A stretch of DNA of 64,000 nucleotides from Naumannella halotolerans (GCF_004364645.1 NZ_SOAW01000001.1:2170001-2234000); one strand, 5' to 3'. Numbered from the stretch's first letter, positions 30,027-39,209 are shown. Numbers and translations are program-made. The notes: a model not told the origin generated them from the sequence alone.

Positions 30027-31697
30027 TCAAGCCAATCCCTCGGCCAATGGGCCGAGTGCGAGTACGGGGAAGAAGACCAGCGCGGTGACCAGGAGCGTCA
30101 CGCCGATCACCAATCCGATGAACAGCGGTCGGTGGGTGGGCAGGGTGCCGCTGGTGGGCGGTACCTTGTCCTGCCCGGCGAGCGCACCGGCCAGCGCGAG
30201 TACCAGCGCCATCTGCGCGAAGCGACCGATCAGGATGGCAACACCGAGTGCGGTCGCCAGCCAAGGTCCACTGGCGGTCAGGCCGGCAAAGGCCGAGCCG
30301 TTGTTGTTCGCCGCGGAGGTGAAGGCGTACAGCACCTCCGACAGACCGTGGGGCCCGGTATTGGCCAGCGCCTCGTTCTCCACGGTTGCGCGCAATGCCG
30401 GTACACCGAAGCTCAGCGCCACACCGGCGAGCACCGTCGAGGGCATGATCAAGATGTACAGACTGACGAGCTTGATCTCCTTCGGTCCGATCTTCTTGCC
30501 CAGGTACTCCGGGGTACGGCCGACCAGCAGACCGGCGATGAAGACCGCCAGGATGGCAATGATCAACATCGCGTACAACCCCGACCCGACGCCACCGGGA
30601 GCGAGCTCGCCGAGCATCATGTTCAGCATCGGCATCATCCCACCCAGGGCGGTGAAGGAGTCGTGCATGGCGTTCACCGCACCGGTGGAGGTGAGAGTGG
30701 TGGTGGTGGCGAAGAGAATGCTGCCCGCAATCCCGAATCGCTGCTCCTTGCCCTCCATCGGAGCACCGGCGAGCTCCGGTGCAGTGCCGGTGCCAGCGGT
30801 CTCGAAGATCGTCAATGCGGTCAGCGAGAGGATCGCCAGCGCGGCCATGATGGCCAGCACCGCGTACCCCTGTCGCCGATCGCCGACGAGTCTGCCGAAG
30901 GTACGCGGCAGGGAGAACGGGATCAGCAGCGTCAGCAGGATCTGGAACAGACTGCTCCACGGTGTCGGGTTCTCGAACGGGTGGGCGGAGTTCGCGTTGT
31001 AGAAGCCGCCGCCGTTCGTTCCCAGCTGTTTGATCGCTTCCTGGGAGGCGACCGGTCCACCGGGGATGCTCTGGGTGCCACCGGCCAGGGTGCCCACCTC
31101 GGTCCAGCCGTTGAAGTTCTGCACCACCCCGGCCCCCAGCAGTACCAACGCCGAGAGCGTTGCGATCGGCAGCAGGATCCGCAGCACGCCACGGACGAGG
31201 TCGACCCAGAAGTTCCCGACCGTAGTGCTGCGACTGCGGGCGATCCCGCGTACCAGGGCGATGGCGACCGCCATCCCGCAGGCGGCGGAGACGAAGTTCT
31301 GCACCGCAAGTCCGACGAACTGCACGGTGTAGCCGAGTGTCTCCCCCGAGTAGGACTGCCAGTTCGTGTTGGCGACGAAGGAGGCGGCGGTGTTGAACGC
31401 GAGCGCCGGATCCTGTCCTTCGGCGCCCAGGGAGAACGGCAGCCAGGCCTGCACCCGCAGCAGGGCGTAGAGGCCGAGCATGCCGACCAGCGAGAACAGC
31501 AGCAGCGACCGCAGATAGGCCGGCCAGGTCTGCTCCGACCTGGGGTCGACACCGATCAACCGGTAGAGGCCGCGTTCGACGGCCAGATCCCTGGGTGAGG
31601 AGTAGACCAGGGCCATGTAGTCACCGAACGGACGGTGACACAGGGCGAGGACGATGACGAGCGTCGCGGCAGCGGCGAGGACGAACAGTGCATCCAT
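30027..31697 (-). CDS. kdpA: Potassium-transporting ATPase potassium-binding subunit
   Basis: 556 residues with about ten membrane segments and the four degenerate potassium-filter loops of the superfamily (for example [22 protein letters not shown] and [10 protein letters not shown]). The ATG at 31697 shares its A with the kdpF stop (TGATG). A longer upstream reading is not real because it covers kdpF in another frame. Confidence 0.97.
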   Translation of the reverse strand: MDALFVLAAAATLVIVLALCHRPFGDYMALVYSSPRDLAVERGLYRLIGVDPRSEQTWPAYLRSLLLFSLVGMLGLYALLRVQAWLPFSLGAEGQDPALAFNTAASFVANTNWQSYSGETLGYTVQFVGLAVQNFVSAACGMAVAIALVRGIARSRSTTVGNFWVDLVRGVLRILLPIATLSALVLLGAGVVQNFNGWTEVGTLAGGTQSIPGGPVASQEAIKQLGTNGGGFYNANSAHPFENPTPWSSLFQILLTLLIPFSLPRTFGRLVGDRRQGYAVLAIMAALAILSLTALTIFETAGTGTAPELAGAPMEGKEQRFGIAGSILFATTTTLTSTGAVNAMHDSFTALGGMMPMLNMMLGELAPGGVGSGLYAMLIIAILAVFIAGLLVGRTPEYLGKKIGPKEIKLVSLYILIMPSTVLAGVALSFGVPALRATVENEALANTGPHGLSEVLYAFTSAANNNGSAFAGLTASGPWLATALGVAILIGRFAQMALVLALAGALAGQDKVPPTSGTLPTHRPLFIGLVIGVTLLVTALVFFPVLALGPLAEGLA

Positions 31698-31786
31698 CAG
31701 AACCACTCCGGACGAAGCACCGCGAGCAGCAGCAGGATCAGCGCACAGAAGCCGAGGCCCGCGGCGACGATGTCGATGATGATCAC
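31697..31786 (-). CDS. kdpF: KdpF, small stabilising subunit
   Basis: 29 residues from GTG at 31786: a single hydrophobic helix ([19 protein letters not shown]) ending RPEWF, the usual KdpF ending. It stabilises KdpABC. It overlaps kdpA at its end and the upstream small ORF at its start. Confidence 0.9.
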   Translation of the reverse strand: MIIIDIVAAGLGFCALILLLLAVLRPEWF

Positions 31787-31866
31787 AGCTTCTCGACCGC
31801 CTTGCCGAGGGCACCGAACAGCGCGAAGAGGGTGAGCGTTCCGAGCACGTAGATGATGTCGAACAA
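31783..31866 (-). CDS. 27-residue membrane peptide heading the kdp operon
   Basis: From TTG at 31866 the frame encodes [20 protein letters not shown] followed by GKAVEKL: a single hydrophobic helix with a basic/acidic tail. GGAG lies seven bases before the start. The stop overlaps the GTG of kdpF (CTGTGATC), the coupling used through the rest of the operon, so it is probably translated. Function unknown; an accessory or regulatory peptide of the Kdp pump is inferred from position only. Confidence 0.65.
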   Translation of the reverse strand: MFDIIYVLGTLTLFALFGALGKAVEKL

Positions 31867-32061
31867 CGTCGAACTCCAGGATCGAGGTCACCGGGGTGGT
31901 GCGCGAGCACCGTCCGGGCGCCGGCATCGGCGCATTGACCATCGAACTCGCCGGGGCCGGGGCACGGCGAGTGCCCTAACGGGATCCATACGGGCCGCGG
32001 CGGGTTCCTTACGGCTCACCGACGCGGCCCCGGCCGAGTCCGTCCCGCGGAGTCCGGCGCG

Positions 32062-33114
32062 TCAGCTGCGGGCGCTGACCAGCACCTTCCCCACACCCGG
32101 CGCGATCGCCCTGCTGAAGGCGGAGGCCGCCTCGGTCAGGTCGAGCACATCGGTCACGATCTCCTCGGCGGGGATCTCGCCACCGAGTGAGAGCGCGGTC
32201 TCGAAGTCGGCCTCGGTGTAGCTCGCCGAGCCCTGCAGCCGCAGTTCCCAGTCCTGCAATTGCACGGTGGGTACGACATAGTCCCGGGCCGGTACGCCCA
32301 CCAGCACCACGGTCGCCGCCCGACGGACCAGGGCGGTCCACTGCCGGGCCGAGCCCTCGGCGGCGACGCAGTCGAACAAGACATCGGCGCGACCACCGAG
32401 CGCTTCGGTGACCTGGGCCGGTAGTGCGGGGTCGGCGGCGTCCAGCCCGGCGGCGGCACCCAGTCGTACCGCCCGTTCGCGTTTGACCGGGTCGAGGTCG
32501 GTGATCACCACGGCCCTGGCACCGGCCTTCCGCGCGGCCAGCAGGGTGAGTACACCGATCGTGCCACCCCCGAGGATGACCACCGTCGCATCGGTCAGGT
32601 CGCCGGCGATCCGTACCGCATGAACCGGGGTGGCCAGACATTCGACCAGTGCTGCCTGATGATCACTGATCCCCTCCGGCACGGGGTACAGATTCCTGGC
32701 CGGAGCCAGGAAGAGGTCGGCCATCGCACCGGGGTGCTGCCCGCTCGGGTCGCAGCCGATCCAGGCGAGTTCGACGCAGGCGTTGCTGCGTCCGGCAAGG
32801 CAGTTCACGCAATGGCCGCAGACGACATTGGGCTTCAGCACGACCCGCTGCCCGGTCTGCAGGCCGCTCACCTGCGTACCGCAGGTCTCCACCAGACCGA
32901 TCGCTTCGTGGCCGGGTACGTAGGGAGGTTTGAGCAGGGGATGGTGGCCGGCGATCGCGTGGGTGTCGGAACCGCAGATACCGGTCAGCAGCATTCGGAC
33001 CACGACTTCGTCCGGGGCCGGCTCGGGCGGTGCCACCTGCCGTACGGTGACGGCGTCCAGAGCGGGTACGAAGGCCTGCAGCACACCCACCGGTTGTTGA
33101 TCATGTGAACTCAC
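32062..33114 (-). CDS. Zinc-dependent medium-chain alcohol dehydrogenase
   Basis: 350 residues. Catalytic zinc region GICGSDTHAIAGH and PGHEAIG, structural zinc Cys cluster CGHCVNCLAGRSNAC and the Rossmann motif ILGGGTIGVL followed by ITDLDP (NAD preference). It belongs with the threonine/sorbitol/2,3-butanediol dehydrogenase branch; the substrate is unknown. The GTG at 33114 is favoured over one two codons earlier because TAGACT lies exactly six bases before it. Confidence 0.88.
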   Translation of the reverse strand: MSSHDQQPVGVLQAFVPALDAVTVRQVAPPEPAPDEVVVRMLLTGICGSDTHAIAGHHPLLKPPYVPGHEAIGLVETCGTQVSGLQTGQRVVLKPNVVCGHCVNCLAGRSNACVELAWIGCDPSGQHPGAMADLFLAPARNLYPVPEGISDHQAALVECLATPVHAVRIAGDLTDATVVILGGGTIGVLTLLAARKAGARAVVITDLDPVKRERAVRLGAAAGLDAADPALPAQVTEALGGRADVLFDCVAAEGSARQWTALVRRAATVVLVGVPARDYVVPTVQLQDWELRLQGSASYTEADFETALSLGGEIPAEEIVTDVLDLTEAASAFSRAIAPGVGKVLVSARS

Positions 33115-33120
33115 GGGCAC

Positions 33121-33126
33121 AGTCTA
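33121..33126 (-). promoter_or_regulatory. Putative -10 TAGACT for leaderless alcohol dehydrogenase transcript
   Basis: TAGACT ends six bases before the GTG at 33114. It decides between the two possible GTG starts. Confidence 0.45.
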
Positions 33127-33259
33127 GGGCTGCACCGATGGCCCGGAAACGCTCATCGGCCACCCCGCGAACGGGATGGCCGATGTGAGAACGAGACCCG
33201 CCGACGACGGTCGAGGGTCCGGGGCCCTGGGCGATGCACCCAAGAACCCCTGGGGCCGG

Positions 33260-33763
33260 TCAGGCCTTGGGGGTACGGTTCTCCGCGCCCACCATCCAGG
33301 CCAGCTGCTCGATGCGCTCGATGATCGAGTGCAGCAGATCGGCAGTGGTCGGGTCCTCGGCGTCGACGGCGTCGTGCACCTGACGGGTGGCAGCGGCGAC
33401 GGTGTAGAGCGCGCTGGTGATGCGGTCGACCGCGTCGGTGGTCAGGACCTCGCCGTTCGGGAACTCGGCGAGCTCACTGGTCTGGGCGACGGTGACGGCG
33501 CGACCGTCGGGGACGACGTCGAGCGCACGCATCCGCTCGGCAACCTCGTCGACGAAGCCCTGGGCGGCCGCGACGACCTCATCGAGCTGCAGGTGCAGAT
33601 CGCGGAAGTTCGGGCCGACGATGTTCCAGTGGGCCTGCTTGCCGACCAGAGCCAGGTCGATCAGATCGACGAGGATCCGCTGCAGGTTCTGCTGCATGTC
33701 CGTGGTTGCCTGGAATGCCTCGGCAGCTGCCTGCTGGGCCGGAACGACTGGTGACTGGGTCAT
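33260..33763 (-). CDS. dps: Dps-family ferritin-like DNA-protecting protein
   Basis: 167 residues, the standard Dps length. The ferroxidase segment KQAHWNIVGPNFRDLHLQLDE provides the His, Asp and Glu ligands shared between subunits. Dps shells oxidise and store iron and shield DNA in starvation and peroxide stress. GAGGAGACCAGC precedes the ATG. A weak DtxR/IdeR-like half-box lies about 115 bases upstream. Confidence 0.93.
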   Translation of the reverse strand: MTQSPVVPAQQAAAEAFQATTDMQQNLQRILVDLIDLALVGKQAHWNIVGPNFRDLHLQLDEVVAAAQGFVDEVAERMRALDVVPDGRAVTVAQTSELAEFPNGEVLTTDAVDRITSALYTVAAATRQVHDAVDAEDPTTADLLHSIIERIEQLAWMVGAENRTPKA

Positions 33764-33929
33764 GCTGGTCTCCTCTCAAAGATGTCTGTGACGTGCGGGC
33801 TGTTCACGCCTGCTGTCATTCGGTACAACCGATCCTAATCTGGATCTATTCCAAAAAACAGGCAGGTACGGCGTTCCTTCCTAAGCCTCGCCTCACCGGC
33901 AGGGAACTGTGCACCCTCACCAGCAACGA

Positions 33930-33967
33930 AAAAGACGGCGTCCCCGGCACCAGGTGCCGGGGACGCC
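33930..33967 (-). terminator. Terminator after rplA
   Basis: GGCGTCCCCGGCACC (33937-33951) and its complement (33953-33967) form a long hairpin; on the minus strand it is followed by a TTTTT run within GTCTTTTTCG. It lies 24 bases past the rplA stop. Confidence 0.85.
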
Positions 33968-33990
33968 GAATTGTCTGCAGATGCCTGGGC

Positions 33991-34695
33991 TCAGGCGCCT
34001 TCGGGCTTGGTACGCGAGGGATCGATCTGCACACCGGGACCCATGGTCGAGGACACGGTGATCTTCCGGATGTACCGGCCCTTCGATGCCGACGGCTTCA
34101 ACCGCAGGACCTCTTCGAGCGCGGCGAAGTAGTTGCCCTCGAGCTGCTCGGGGGTGAAGGAGGCCTTGCCGATGATGAAGTGCAGGTTCGAGTGCCGGTC
34201 GACCCGGAACTCGATCTTGCCACCCTTGATGTCGGAGACGGCCTTGGCCACATCCATGGTGACGGTGCCGGTCTTCGGGTTCGGCATCAGACCACGCGGG
34301 CCGAGCACCCGGCCGAGCCGGCCGATCTTGCCCATCATGTCCGGGGTCGCAACGACCGCGTCGAAGTCCAGGTAGCCGTCGGCCACCTTCGCCACCAGTT
34401 CGTCCGAACCGACCTCGTCGGCACCGGCGGCCTCGGCCGCGGCGGCCTTGTCGCCGGTGGCGAAGACCAGCACCTTGGCGGTCTTGCCGGTTCCGTGCGG
34501 CAGGTTCACCGTGCCGCGGACCATCTGGTCGGCCTTACGGGGATCGACGCCGAGACGCATGGCCACATCCAGGGTCTCGTCGAACTTGGCCGAGCTGTTC
34601 TCCTTCACCTGCGCGATCGCGGTGCTCGGTGCCAACAGCTCGTCGACACTCATCTTCTCTTCTGCGGCCTTGTAGGCCTTGCTGCGCTTGGTCAT
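33991..34695 (-). CDS. rplA: 50S ribosomal protein L1
   Basis: 234 residues from [14 protein letters not shown]; an in-frame upstream ATG would add an unlikely N-terminus, and AGAGGAACC stands before 34695. Conserved L1 stretches [35 protein letters not shown] and the C-terminal [11 protein letters not shown] are present. It binds 23S rRNA at the E-site stalk and, in many bacteria, represses its own operon. It follows rplK by 101 bases. Confidence 0.98.
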   Translation of the reverse strand: MTKRSKAYKAAEEKMSVDELLAPSTAIAQVKENSSAKFDETLDVAMRLGVDPRKADQMVRGTVNLPHGTGKTAKVLVFATGDKAAAAEAAGADEVGSDELVAKVADGYLDFDAVVATPDMMGKIGRLGRVLGPRGLMPNPKTGTVTMDVAKAVSDIKGGKIEFRVDRHSNLHFIIGKASFTPEQLEGNYFAALEEVLRLKPSASKGRYIRKITVSSTMGPGVQIDPSRTKPEGA

Positions 34696-34796
34696 CCTGG
34701 TTCCTCTCCAGTGTGTGGTGCGAGCCGCGCCTGGCTCTTCCACGGTTGATTCGTTCGGCGCCGTGCGCCTCACGTGATGCTCGATGTGGCTGGGTT

Positions 34797-35228
34797 TCAG
34801 CCCTCGACGGTCACGCCCATGGAACGGGCGGTGCCCTCGACGATCTTCATTGCGCCCTCGACGTCATTGGCGTTGAGGTCGGGCAATTTGGTGTTGGCGA
34901 TCTCACGCACCTGGTCCTTGGTCAGCTTGCCGACCTTCTCCTTGTGCGGCACCGACGATCCCTTGGACAGACCGGCTGCCTTCTTGATCAGCTCGGCGGC
35001 CGGCGGGGTCTTGGTGATGAAGCTGAACGAGCGGTCCTCGTAGATGGTGATCTCGACCGGGATCACCTGACCGCGCTGGTTCTCTGTCTGGGCGTTGTAG
35101 GCCTTGCAGAACTCCATGATGTTGACGCCGTGCGGGCCCAGAGCGGTACCCACGGGCGGGGCCGGGGTTGCCGAACCCGCGTTCAGTGCGACCTTGACCA
35201 GGGCCGCAACTTTCTTCTTCGGAGGCAT
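34797..35228 (-). CDS. rplK: 50S ribosomal protein L11
   Basis: 143 residues from [20 protein letters not shown], with the proline-rich hinge ([20 protein letters not shown]) and the C-terminal rRNA-binding domain ending MGVTVEG. It is the thiopeptide and stringent-response site of the large subunit. CAAGGAAACGCG precedes the ATG. It follows nusG by 88 bases that contain two short hairpins. Confidence 0.98.
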   Translation of the reverse strand: MPPKKKVAALVKVALNAGSATPAPPVGTALGPHGVNIMEFCKAYNAQTENQRGQVIPVEITIYEDRSFSFITKTPPAAELIKKAAGLSKGSSVPHKEKVGKLTKDQVREIANTKLPDLNANDVEGAMKIVEGTARSMGVTVEG

Positions 35229-35262
35229 TTTCGCGTTTCCTTGTTGCTGTGTGTTGATGGTT

Positions 35263-35302
35263 CCCGGGATGTGGCCCGGGAGGTGCCGGAAAGGATCCGG
35301 CA
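35263..35302 (-). promoter_or_regulatory. Two short hairpins in the nusG-rplK gap
   Basis: TGCCGGA/TCCGGCA (35284-35302) and CCCGGG/CCCGGG (35263-35280) lie between the nusG stop and rplK. They could be a leader structure for feedback by L1, or only processing signals. No T-run follows. Confidence 0.35.
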
Positions 35303-35316
35303 ATTCCTTGGGTCGC

Positions 35317-36198
35317 TCAGACCTTCTCGATCTCGCTGAACGACAGATCGACCGGGGTCTCGCGTCCGAGGATCTCCACCAGCGCCTTCAACCGTTGGCT
35401 GTTGGCGTTGATCTCGGTGATCGTGGCATGGACACCGGCGAACGGACCGTCGATCACCATCACCGAGTCACCCTCGGTGTAGTCGGCGACCTCGATCTTC
35501 TTCTGCTTCTTCTTCTGCTTGCCACCCTCGGAGCCGGCCGTGGCGGCCGCGATCACCGACGGGGCGAGCATCTTCTCGACCTCTTCGAGGCTGAGCGGCA
35601 CCGGCGAGGTCGCGTGACCGACGAAACCGGTGACCGACGGCGTGTGCCGTACCGCTGCCCAGGACTCATCGGTCAGGTCCATCCGGACCAGCACGTAGCC
35701 GGGCAGAACGGTCCGCTTGACCGTCTTCTTGGCACCGTTGCGGATCTCGGTGACCTCCTCGGTGGGGACCCGCACCTCGAAGATGTAGTCCTCCATGTTC
35801 AGCGAGGTGGCACGGTTCTCCAGGTTCTGCTGAACCCGGTTCTCCATCCCGGAGTAGGTGTGCACGACGTACCAGTCGCCGAACTTCGAGGCCAGTTCCT
35901 CGCGCAGCTCGGCGAGCGCCTTCTCGGCCGCATCGTCGGCTTCGGCGGAATCTTCTTCCTCGGCCTCGTCGTCCAGACTCAGGTCGACCTCCGGCTCGCC
36001 GCCGGCATTGTCGGTACCGAGGTCGATCCCGGTGTCCTCCGACTCGGCGTCGAACGGACCGAGATCGATCTCGAAATCGCCCTCACTGGTGAGGTCGTCA
36101 TTGGTGTCGTCGGTCGGGCCGAGGTCGATCTCCGGCTCGGTTGCCGTGTTGTCGGGCTCGAACTCGTCGGCCACTGCATCCCTTTCGTTGTCGTTCAT
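35317..36198 (-). CDS. nusG: Transcription antitermination protein NusG, with acidic N-terminal extension
   Basis: 293 residues from ATG at 36198, which shares a base with the secE stop, or 285 from GTG at 36174, which has the better site AAAGGGA. The NGN domain begins near residue 115 ([18 protein letters not shown]) and the KOW domain is at the C-terminus ([19 protein letters not shown]). The first 110 or so residues are very acidic and hold four degenerate repeats: [27 protein letters not shown] and EVDLSLDDE. NusG binds RNA polymerase and couples it to ribosomes or Rho. The extension is longer and more repetitive than the core function needs. Confidence 0.97.
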   Translation of the reverse strand: MNDNERDAVADEFEPDNTATEPEIDLGPTDDTNDDLTSEGDFEIDLGPFDAESEDTGIDLGTDNAGGEPEVDLSLDDEAEEEDSAEADDAAEKALAELREELASKFGDWYVVHTYSGMENRVQQNLENRATSLNMEDYIFEVRVPTEEVTEIRNGAKKTVKRTVLPGYVLVRMDLTDESWAAVRHTPSVTGFVGHATSPVPLSLEEVEKMLAPSVIAAATAGSEGGKQKKKQKKIEVADYTEGDSVMVIDGPFAGVHATITEINANSQRLKALVEILGRETPVDLSFSEIEKV

Positions 36199-36653
36199 CA
36201 GCCGAACAGCCTCAGCATCAGTGCGCCGAAGCCCAGGTCCAGCAGGCTGGCGAAGGCGATCATCACCACGACGAAGACCAGCACGACGACGAAGTACTGC
36301 CGCCACTGGTCGCCGGTCGGCCAGACGACCTTGCGGAGCTCATCGATGCACTGCTTGACGAAGGTCAGCGGCCCGGTCCGTTCGGACTCCCGGTCCACCT
36401 TCGGCTTGCGATCGCGCTTCTTGGTGAGCACTCCACGGGCCGGCTCGTCCTCCTCCTCGACCAGATCGGCCTTGCGCTTCGGCATGGTCGCCCGGGTACG
36501 GGTGGCGGGGACGGCCTCCTCCGAGGCCGATTCCTCGCTCGCCTCGGGCTCGGTCGCGGGATCGGACGTGGCGTCGGCGTCGGTGACGGAGTCATCCGCC
36601 GCGACGGCGTCGGTGTCCGGCTCGTCCGGATCCTTCCGCTTGTCGTCTGCCAC
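36198..36653 (-). CDS. secE: Preprotein translocase subunit SecE
   Basis: 151 residues from a GTG with GAAGGAA five bases upstream. The last 60 residues are the single-helix SecE core (FVKQCIDELRKVVWPTGDQW, then one membrane helix). The first 85 or so are an acidic, disordered-looking extension rich in Asp, Glu, Ala and Thr. It links with SecY and SecG in protein export. It lies between tRNA-Trp and nusG. Confidence 0.96.
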   Translation of the reverse strand: MADDKRKDPDEPDTDAVAADDSVTDADATSDPATEPEASEESASEEAVPATRTRATMPKRKADLVEEEDEPARGVLTKKRDRKPKVDRESERTGPLTFVKQCIDELRKVVWPTGDQWRQYFVVVLVFVVVMIAFASLLDLGFGALMLRLFG

Positions 36654-36761
36654 CTGAGTTCCTTCGTCCTGCGTCGAGTGCTGTTGCCGTTCTCATGCCT
36701 CCGGCCCGGTCAGTCAGGGCTCCGCCATGTCGGAGCGCCTGCCGCCGGGCCGGAGGATTCG

Positions 36762-36834
36762 CACGGGAAGAGGGACTTGAACCCCCAACCTTCGGTTTTG
36801 GAGACCGATGCTCTGCCAATTGAGCTATTCCCGT
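36762..36834 (-). tRNA. tRNA-Trp (CCA)
   Basis: Minus strand: acceptor ACGGGAA pairs with TTCCCGT, D-arm AGCTCAATTGGCAGAGC, anticodon loop CTCCAAA and T-arm with GGTTCAAGTCC. The anticodon CCA gives Trp. Its place directly before secE is the common actinobacterial arrangement. Confidence 0.96.
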
Positions 36835-37096
36835 CCGATGGTGAAGTCATCGCCCGGACACGCCGAATGATGGTGCTTCCCCACCAAGACGACGAGTGTA
36901 CGCGGTGATCGCGAATTGGTCGAACCGACCGGAGCCCGTCCTGCTGCCTCGCGAACCATCTCGGCATCCGAGCCTACCCGCCGGGTGAGGCCGATCGGAA
37001 CCGCGCGGTCACCCGCCGTTCCGACCGCCCGGGTCGCCTTCGGGGTCACTCACCGAACGGTACGTCGCTCGTCGGCGAACCCGGGGCCGAAAGGGG

Positions 37097-37726
37097 TCAA
37101 CGTTCACCGCGGGGACCGCGTTCACGCCAGTGGTCGCGCCCGGGTCCACGCCCCCACTCCTCGGGACCGAAGCCGGGGCGCCCGGGCCCACCGGGCGGCA
37201 TCGGCGGCATGAATCCGGGACCGAAGGGGCCACGTGGACCACGCGGTCCACGGCCGCGGCCACCGCGTCGCCCCCAGGCCAGGGACAGCAGGATGCGCTG
37301 CAGCAACCAGGTGTTGACCGAGACCCCCTCGGCGGAGGCGGCCTCGTCCACCTTGCCCTTCACCGACTGCGGCAGCCGGAGACTGACCCGGGCCTGCGGC
37401 TCGTCGTCGGCATAGTCGAACTCGGCGCCCTCCTCGGAGTCGGCCGCCTCGGGATCGTAGGTCTCGAAATCAGCGTCGACCTCGACCGGTGCGGTCACCT
37501 CGAAGGCCGGCTCCTCGCCGTTCAACGACAACCGGACCGTCCCGGCCCCGAGTTGTGCGTTGATCTCCTCGGCGGCGTCGCCGAGAGCGCTGATGATGGC
37601 CAACCGGGTCGAGGAATCAACCGCGGTCGCCAACTTGTCTGCCACCTGCTGGGTGGGATCGTCTGCCAGTGCGGCGGCATCGGCCAGACCCGCACGGACC
37701 TTCTGTGTGTATGTTGACATCTTCAT
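37097..37726 (-). CDS. Ribbon-helix-helix (HicB-like) DNA-binding protein with Gly/Arg/Pro-rich tail
   Basis: About 209 residues in three parts. The N-terminal 65 residues are helical ([20 protein letters not shown]). An acidic linker leads to a ribbon-helix-helix motif near residues 113-145: ARVSLRLPQSVKGKVDEAAS and GVSVNTWLLQRI. The last 60 residues are a low-complexity tail of Arg, Gly, Pro and Phe (RGGRGRGPRGPRGPFGPGFM). Two ATGs, 37726 and 37720, are possible; no Shine-Dalgarno is seen. Nine-base operator-like repeats cover the start region, so it probably represses itself. No toxin gene is adjacent, so it is more likely a free regulator than an antitoxin. Confidence 0.75.
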   Translation of the reverse strand: MKMSTYTQKVRAGLADAAALADDPTQQVADKLATAVDSSTRLAIISALGDAAEEINAQLGAGTVRLSLNGEEPAFEVTAPVEVDADFETYDPEAADSEEGAEFDYADDEPQARVSLRLPQSVKGKVDEAASAEGVSVNTWLLQRILLSLAWGRRGGRGRGPRGPRGPFGPGFMPPMPPGGPGRPGFGPEEWGRGPGRDHWRERGPRGER

Positions 37727-37756
37727 GACACCATAGTGACACCATTGATGGCGTCA
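37726..37756. promoter_or_regulatory. Operator repeats of the ribbon-helix-helix gene
   Basis: TGACACCAT at 37726 and 37737, then ATGGCGTCA (the inverted form) at 37748, all spaced 11 bases start to start. The array overlaps the start codon and a possible -10 TATGGT (37730-37735 on the minus strand). A looser TGACAT lies at 37715. Direct and inverted copies one helical turn apart fit a ribbon-helix-helix repressor. Confidence 0.6.
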
Positions 37757-37857
37757 CTCAAGGGGTTGATGATGTCATTTTGCTGTCATATGAATCTGAA
37801 CCGCGTCCAGCGCTCCCCCAACGCACGATCAAACGGCGAAGCGGCCCGCCCGCGACC

Positions 37858-39111
37858 TCAGCGCTCGGAGGCCGCCAGCAGCACACAGGTGGCCAGGCCC
37901 TCGATGGCCTGTTCCAGTTCCGGCAGCTGCGGGAAGCTCGGCGCGATCCGGATGTGCCGGTCCCGCGGGTCCTTGCGGTACGGGTACGCCGCACCGGCCG
38001 GGGTCAGCGCGACCCCGGCGGCCTTGGCCAACTCGACCACCCGGGTGGCCGTACCGTCGGGCACCGCGAGGTTGATGAAGTAGCCGCCCTCGGGCGCCTC
38101 CCACTCCCCCACGCCGACCGGCCGCAGCCGACGGGTGAGGATCTCGTCGACCAGCGCGAACTTCGGCGCCAGCTGGTCGCGATGCTGCCGCATCAGCGTG
38201 CGTACCCCCTCGGCGTCACCGAAGAACTGGGCATGGCGCAGGTGGTTGACCTTGTCCGGCCCGATCGAGCGGACCGCCACATGGCTCAGGTACTCGGTCA
38301 GATTGGCCTTCGAGGAGGCGAGGAAGGAGACACCGGCACCGGCGAAGGTGATCTTGGAGGTGGAGGCGAAGATCAGCACCCGGTCAGGATTGCCCGCGGC
38401 GGCGGCCATCCCCAACACGTCCAGCGGCGGGTGCTCATCGGCGGTCAGGTGATGGAAGGCGTAGGCGTTGTCCCAGAAGATCCGGAAGTCCGGCGCCGCC
38501 GGCATCTCCACCAGGGCCCTGGTGGTGGCTTCGTCGTAGATCGCGCCGCTGGGGTTGGCATACATCGGCACCGCCCACAGGCCCTTGACGCTCGGGTCGG
38601 CGGCCAGTTCCCGTACCTGATCCAGATCGGGGCCGTGCGGACCGAGCTCGACCGGGACCATCTCGATGCCGAGGTGTTCACAGATCGCGAAGTGCCGGTC
38701 GTACCCGGGGACCGGGCAGAGGAACTTCACCTTCTGGCCCGCCCACGGGGGGTTGCCGCCGAAGCCGTAGAGGATCCCCTGGACGACCAGGTCGTGCATC
38801 AGGGCCAGGCTTGCATTGTCCTGGGCGATCAGCTGGTCGACCTCGACGCCGAGCAGTTCGGCGAAGATCGCCCGCAGTTCGAGCAGCCCGAGCTGGCCGC
38901 CGTAGTTGCGGGTGTCGGTGCCGTCGTCGGCGATCCCCTTGCCGCCGGGCAGTTCGAGCAGGGCATTGGACAGGTCCAGTTGGCTGGCCGCCGGCTTGCC
39001 CCGGGTGAGGTCGAGTTTCAGGCCGGCCTGTTGCAGTTCTGCATAGGCGGTTTCGGCCTCGGTACGGAACTGTGCGCGCTCGGCATCCGACATCTCCGAC
39101 AAAGTTGGCAT
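37858..39111 (-). CDS. Aminotransferase class I, type Ic aspartate aminotransferase-like
   Basis: 417 residues. The PLP lysine is in FASTSKITFAGAG, the Asn/Asp that hold PLP are in MYANPSGAIYDE and IFWDNAYAFH, and the substrate-binding Arg is in the C-terminal DRHIRIAPSFP. The N-terminal LKLDLTRGKPAASQLDLS is typical of the type Ic aminotransferases found in actinobacteria, for which aspartate activity is known. TAGCAT lies six bases before the ATG. It is divergent from the acyl-CoA ligase, 98 bases away. Confidence 0.9.
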   Translation of the reverse strand: MPTLSEMSDAERAQFRTEAETAYAELQQAGLKLDLTRGKPAASQLDLSNALLELPGGKGIADDGTDTRNYGGQLGLLELRAIFAELLGVEVDQLIAQDNASLALMHDLVVQGILYGFGGNPPWAGQKVKFLCPVPGYDRHFAICEHLGIEMVPVELGPHGPDLDQVRELAADPSVKGLWAVPMYANPSGAIYDEATTRALVEMPAAPDFRIFWDNAYAFHHLTADEHPPLDVLGMAAAAGNPDRVLIFASTSKITFAGAGVSFLASSKANLTEYLSHVAVRSIGPDKVNHLRHAQFFGDAEGVRTLMRQHRDQLAPKFALVDEILTRRLRPVGVGEWEAPEGGYFINLAVPDGTATRVVELAKAAGVALTPAGAAYPYRKDPRDRHIRIAPSFPQLPELEQAIEGLATCVLLAASER

Positions 39112-39117
39112 GGCCCG

Positions 39118-39123
39118 ATGCTA
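39118..39123 (-). promoter_or_regulatory. Putative -10 TAGCAT for leaderless aminotransferase transcript
   Basis: TAGCAT ends six bases before the ATG at 39111, with no ribosome binding site. Confidence 0.45.
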
Positions 39124-39197
39124 TCGCTGGCGGCCCGGCCGGACGTACCGGAGATGCCACCCGGGACGGACTGCTGAGCGAGCGTTCGACAGACGGC

Positions 39198-39203
39198 TAG
39201 GCT
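39198..39203 (+). promoter_or_regulatory. Putative -10 TAGGCT for leaderless acyl-CoA ligase transcript
   Basis: TAGGCT ends six bases before the ATG at 39210, mirroring the divergent aminotransferase. Confidence 0.5.
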
Positions 39204-39209
39204 GACGCC

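Noticed and set aside
31867-31980. Plus-strand frame reading [19 protein letters not shown] to a TAA, as a possible gene remnant
   Set aside because: Only about 40 codons after a stop, no start codon or ribosome site, and no family recognised; it may be chance in GC-rich sequence upstream of kdp.
31867-32061. Promoter of the kdp operon
   Set aside because: No -35/-10 pair or KdpE-like box that I could support was found between the alcohol dehydrogenase end and the first small ORF.
36592-37263. Several short open frames around tRNA-Trp and in the gap up to 37096
   Set aside because: They overlap the tRNA or secE and have arginine-rich, shadow-like composition. The gap 36835-37096 shows nothing else.
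37097-37726. Classical toxin-antitoxin pair
   Set aside because: Only a ribbon-helix-helix protein is present; the neighbours are an aminotransferase and tRNA-Trp, with no small toxin-like gene.
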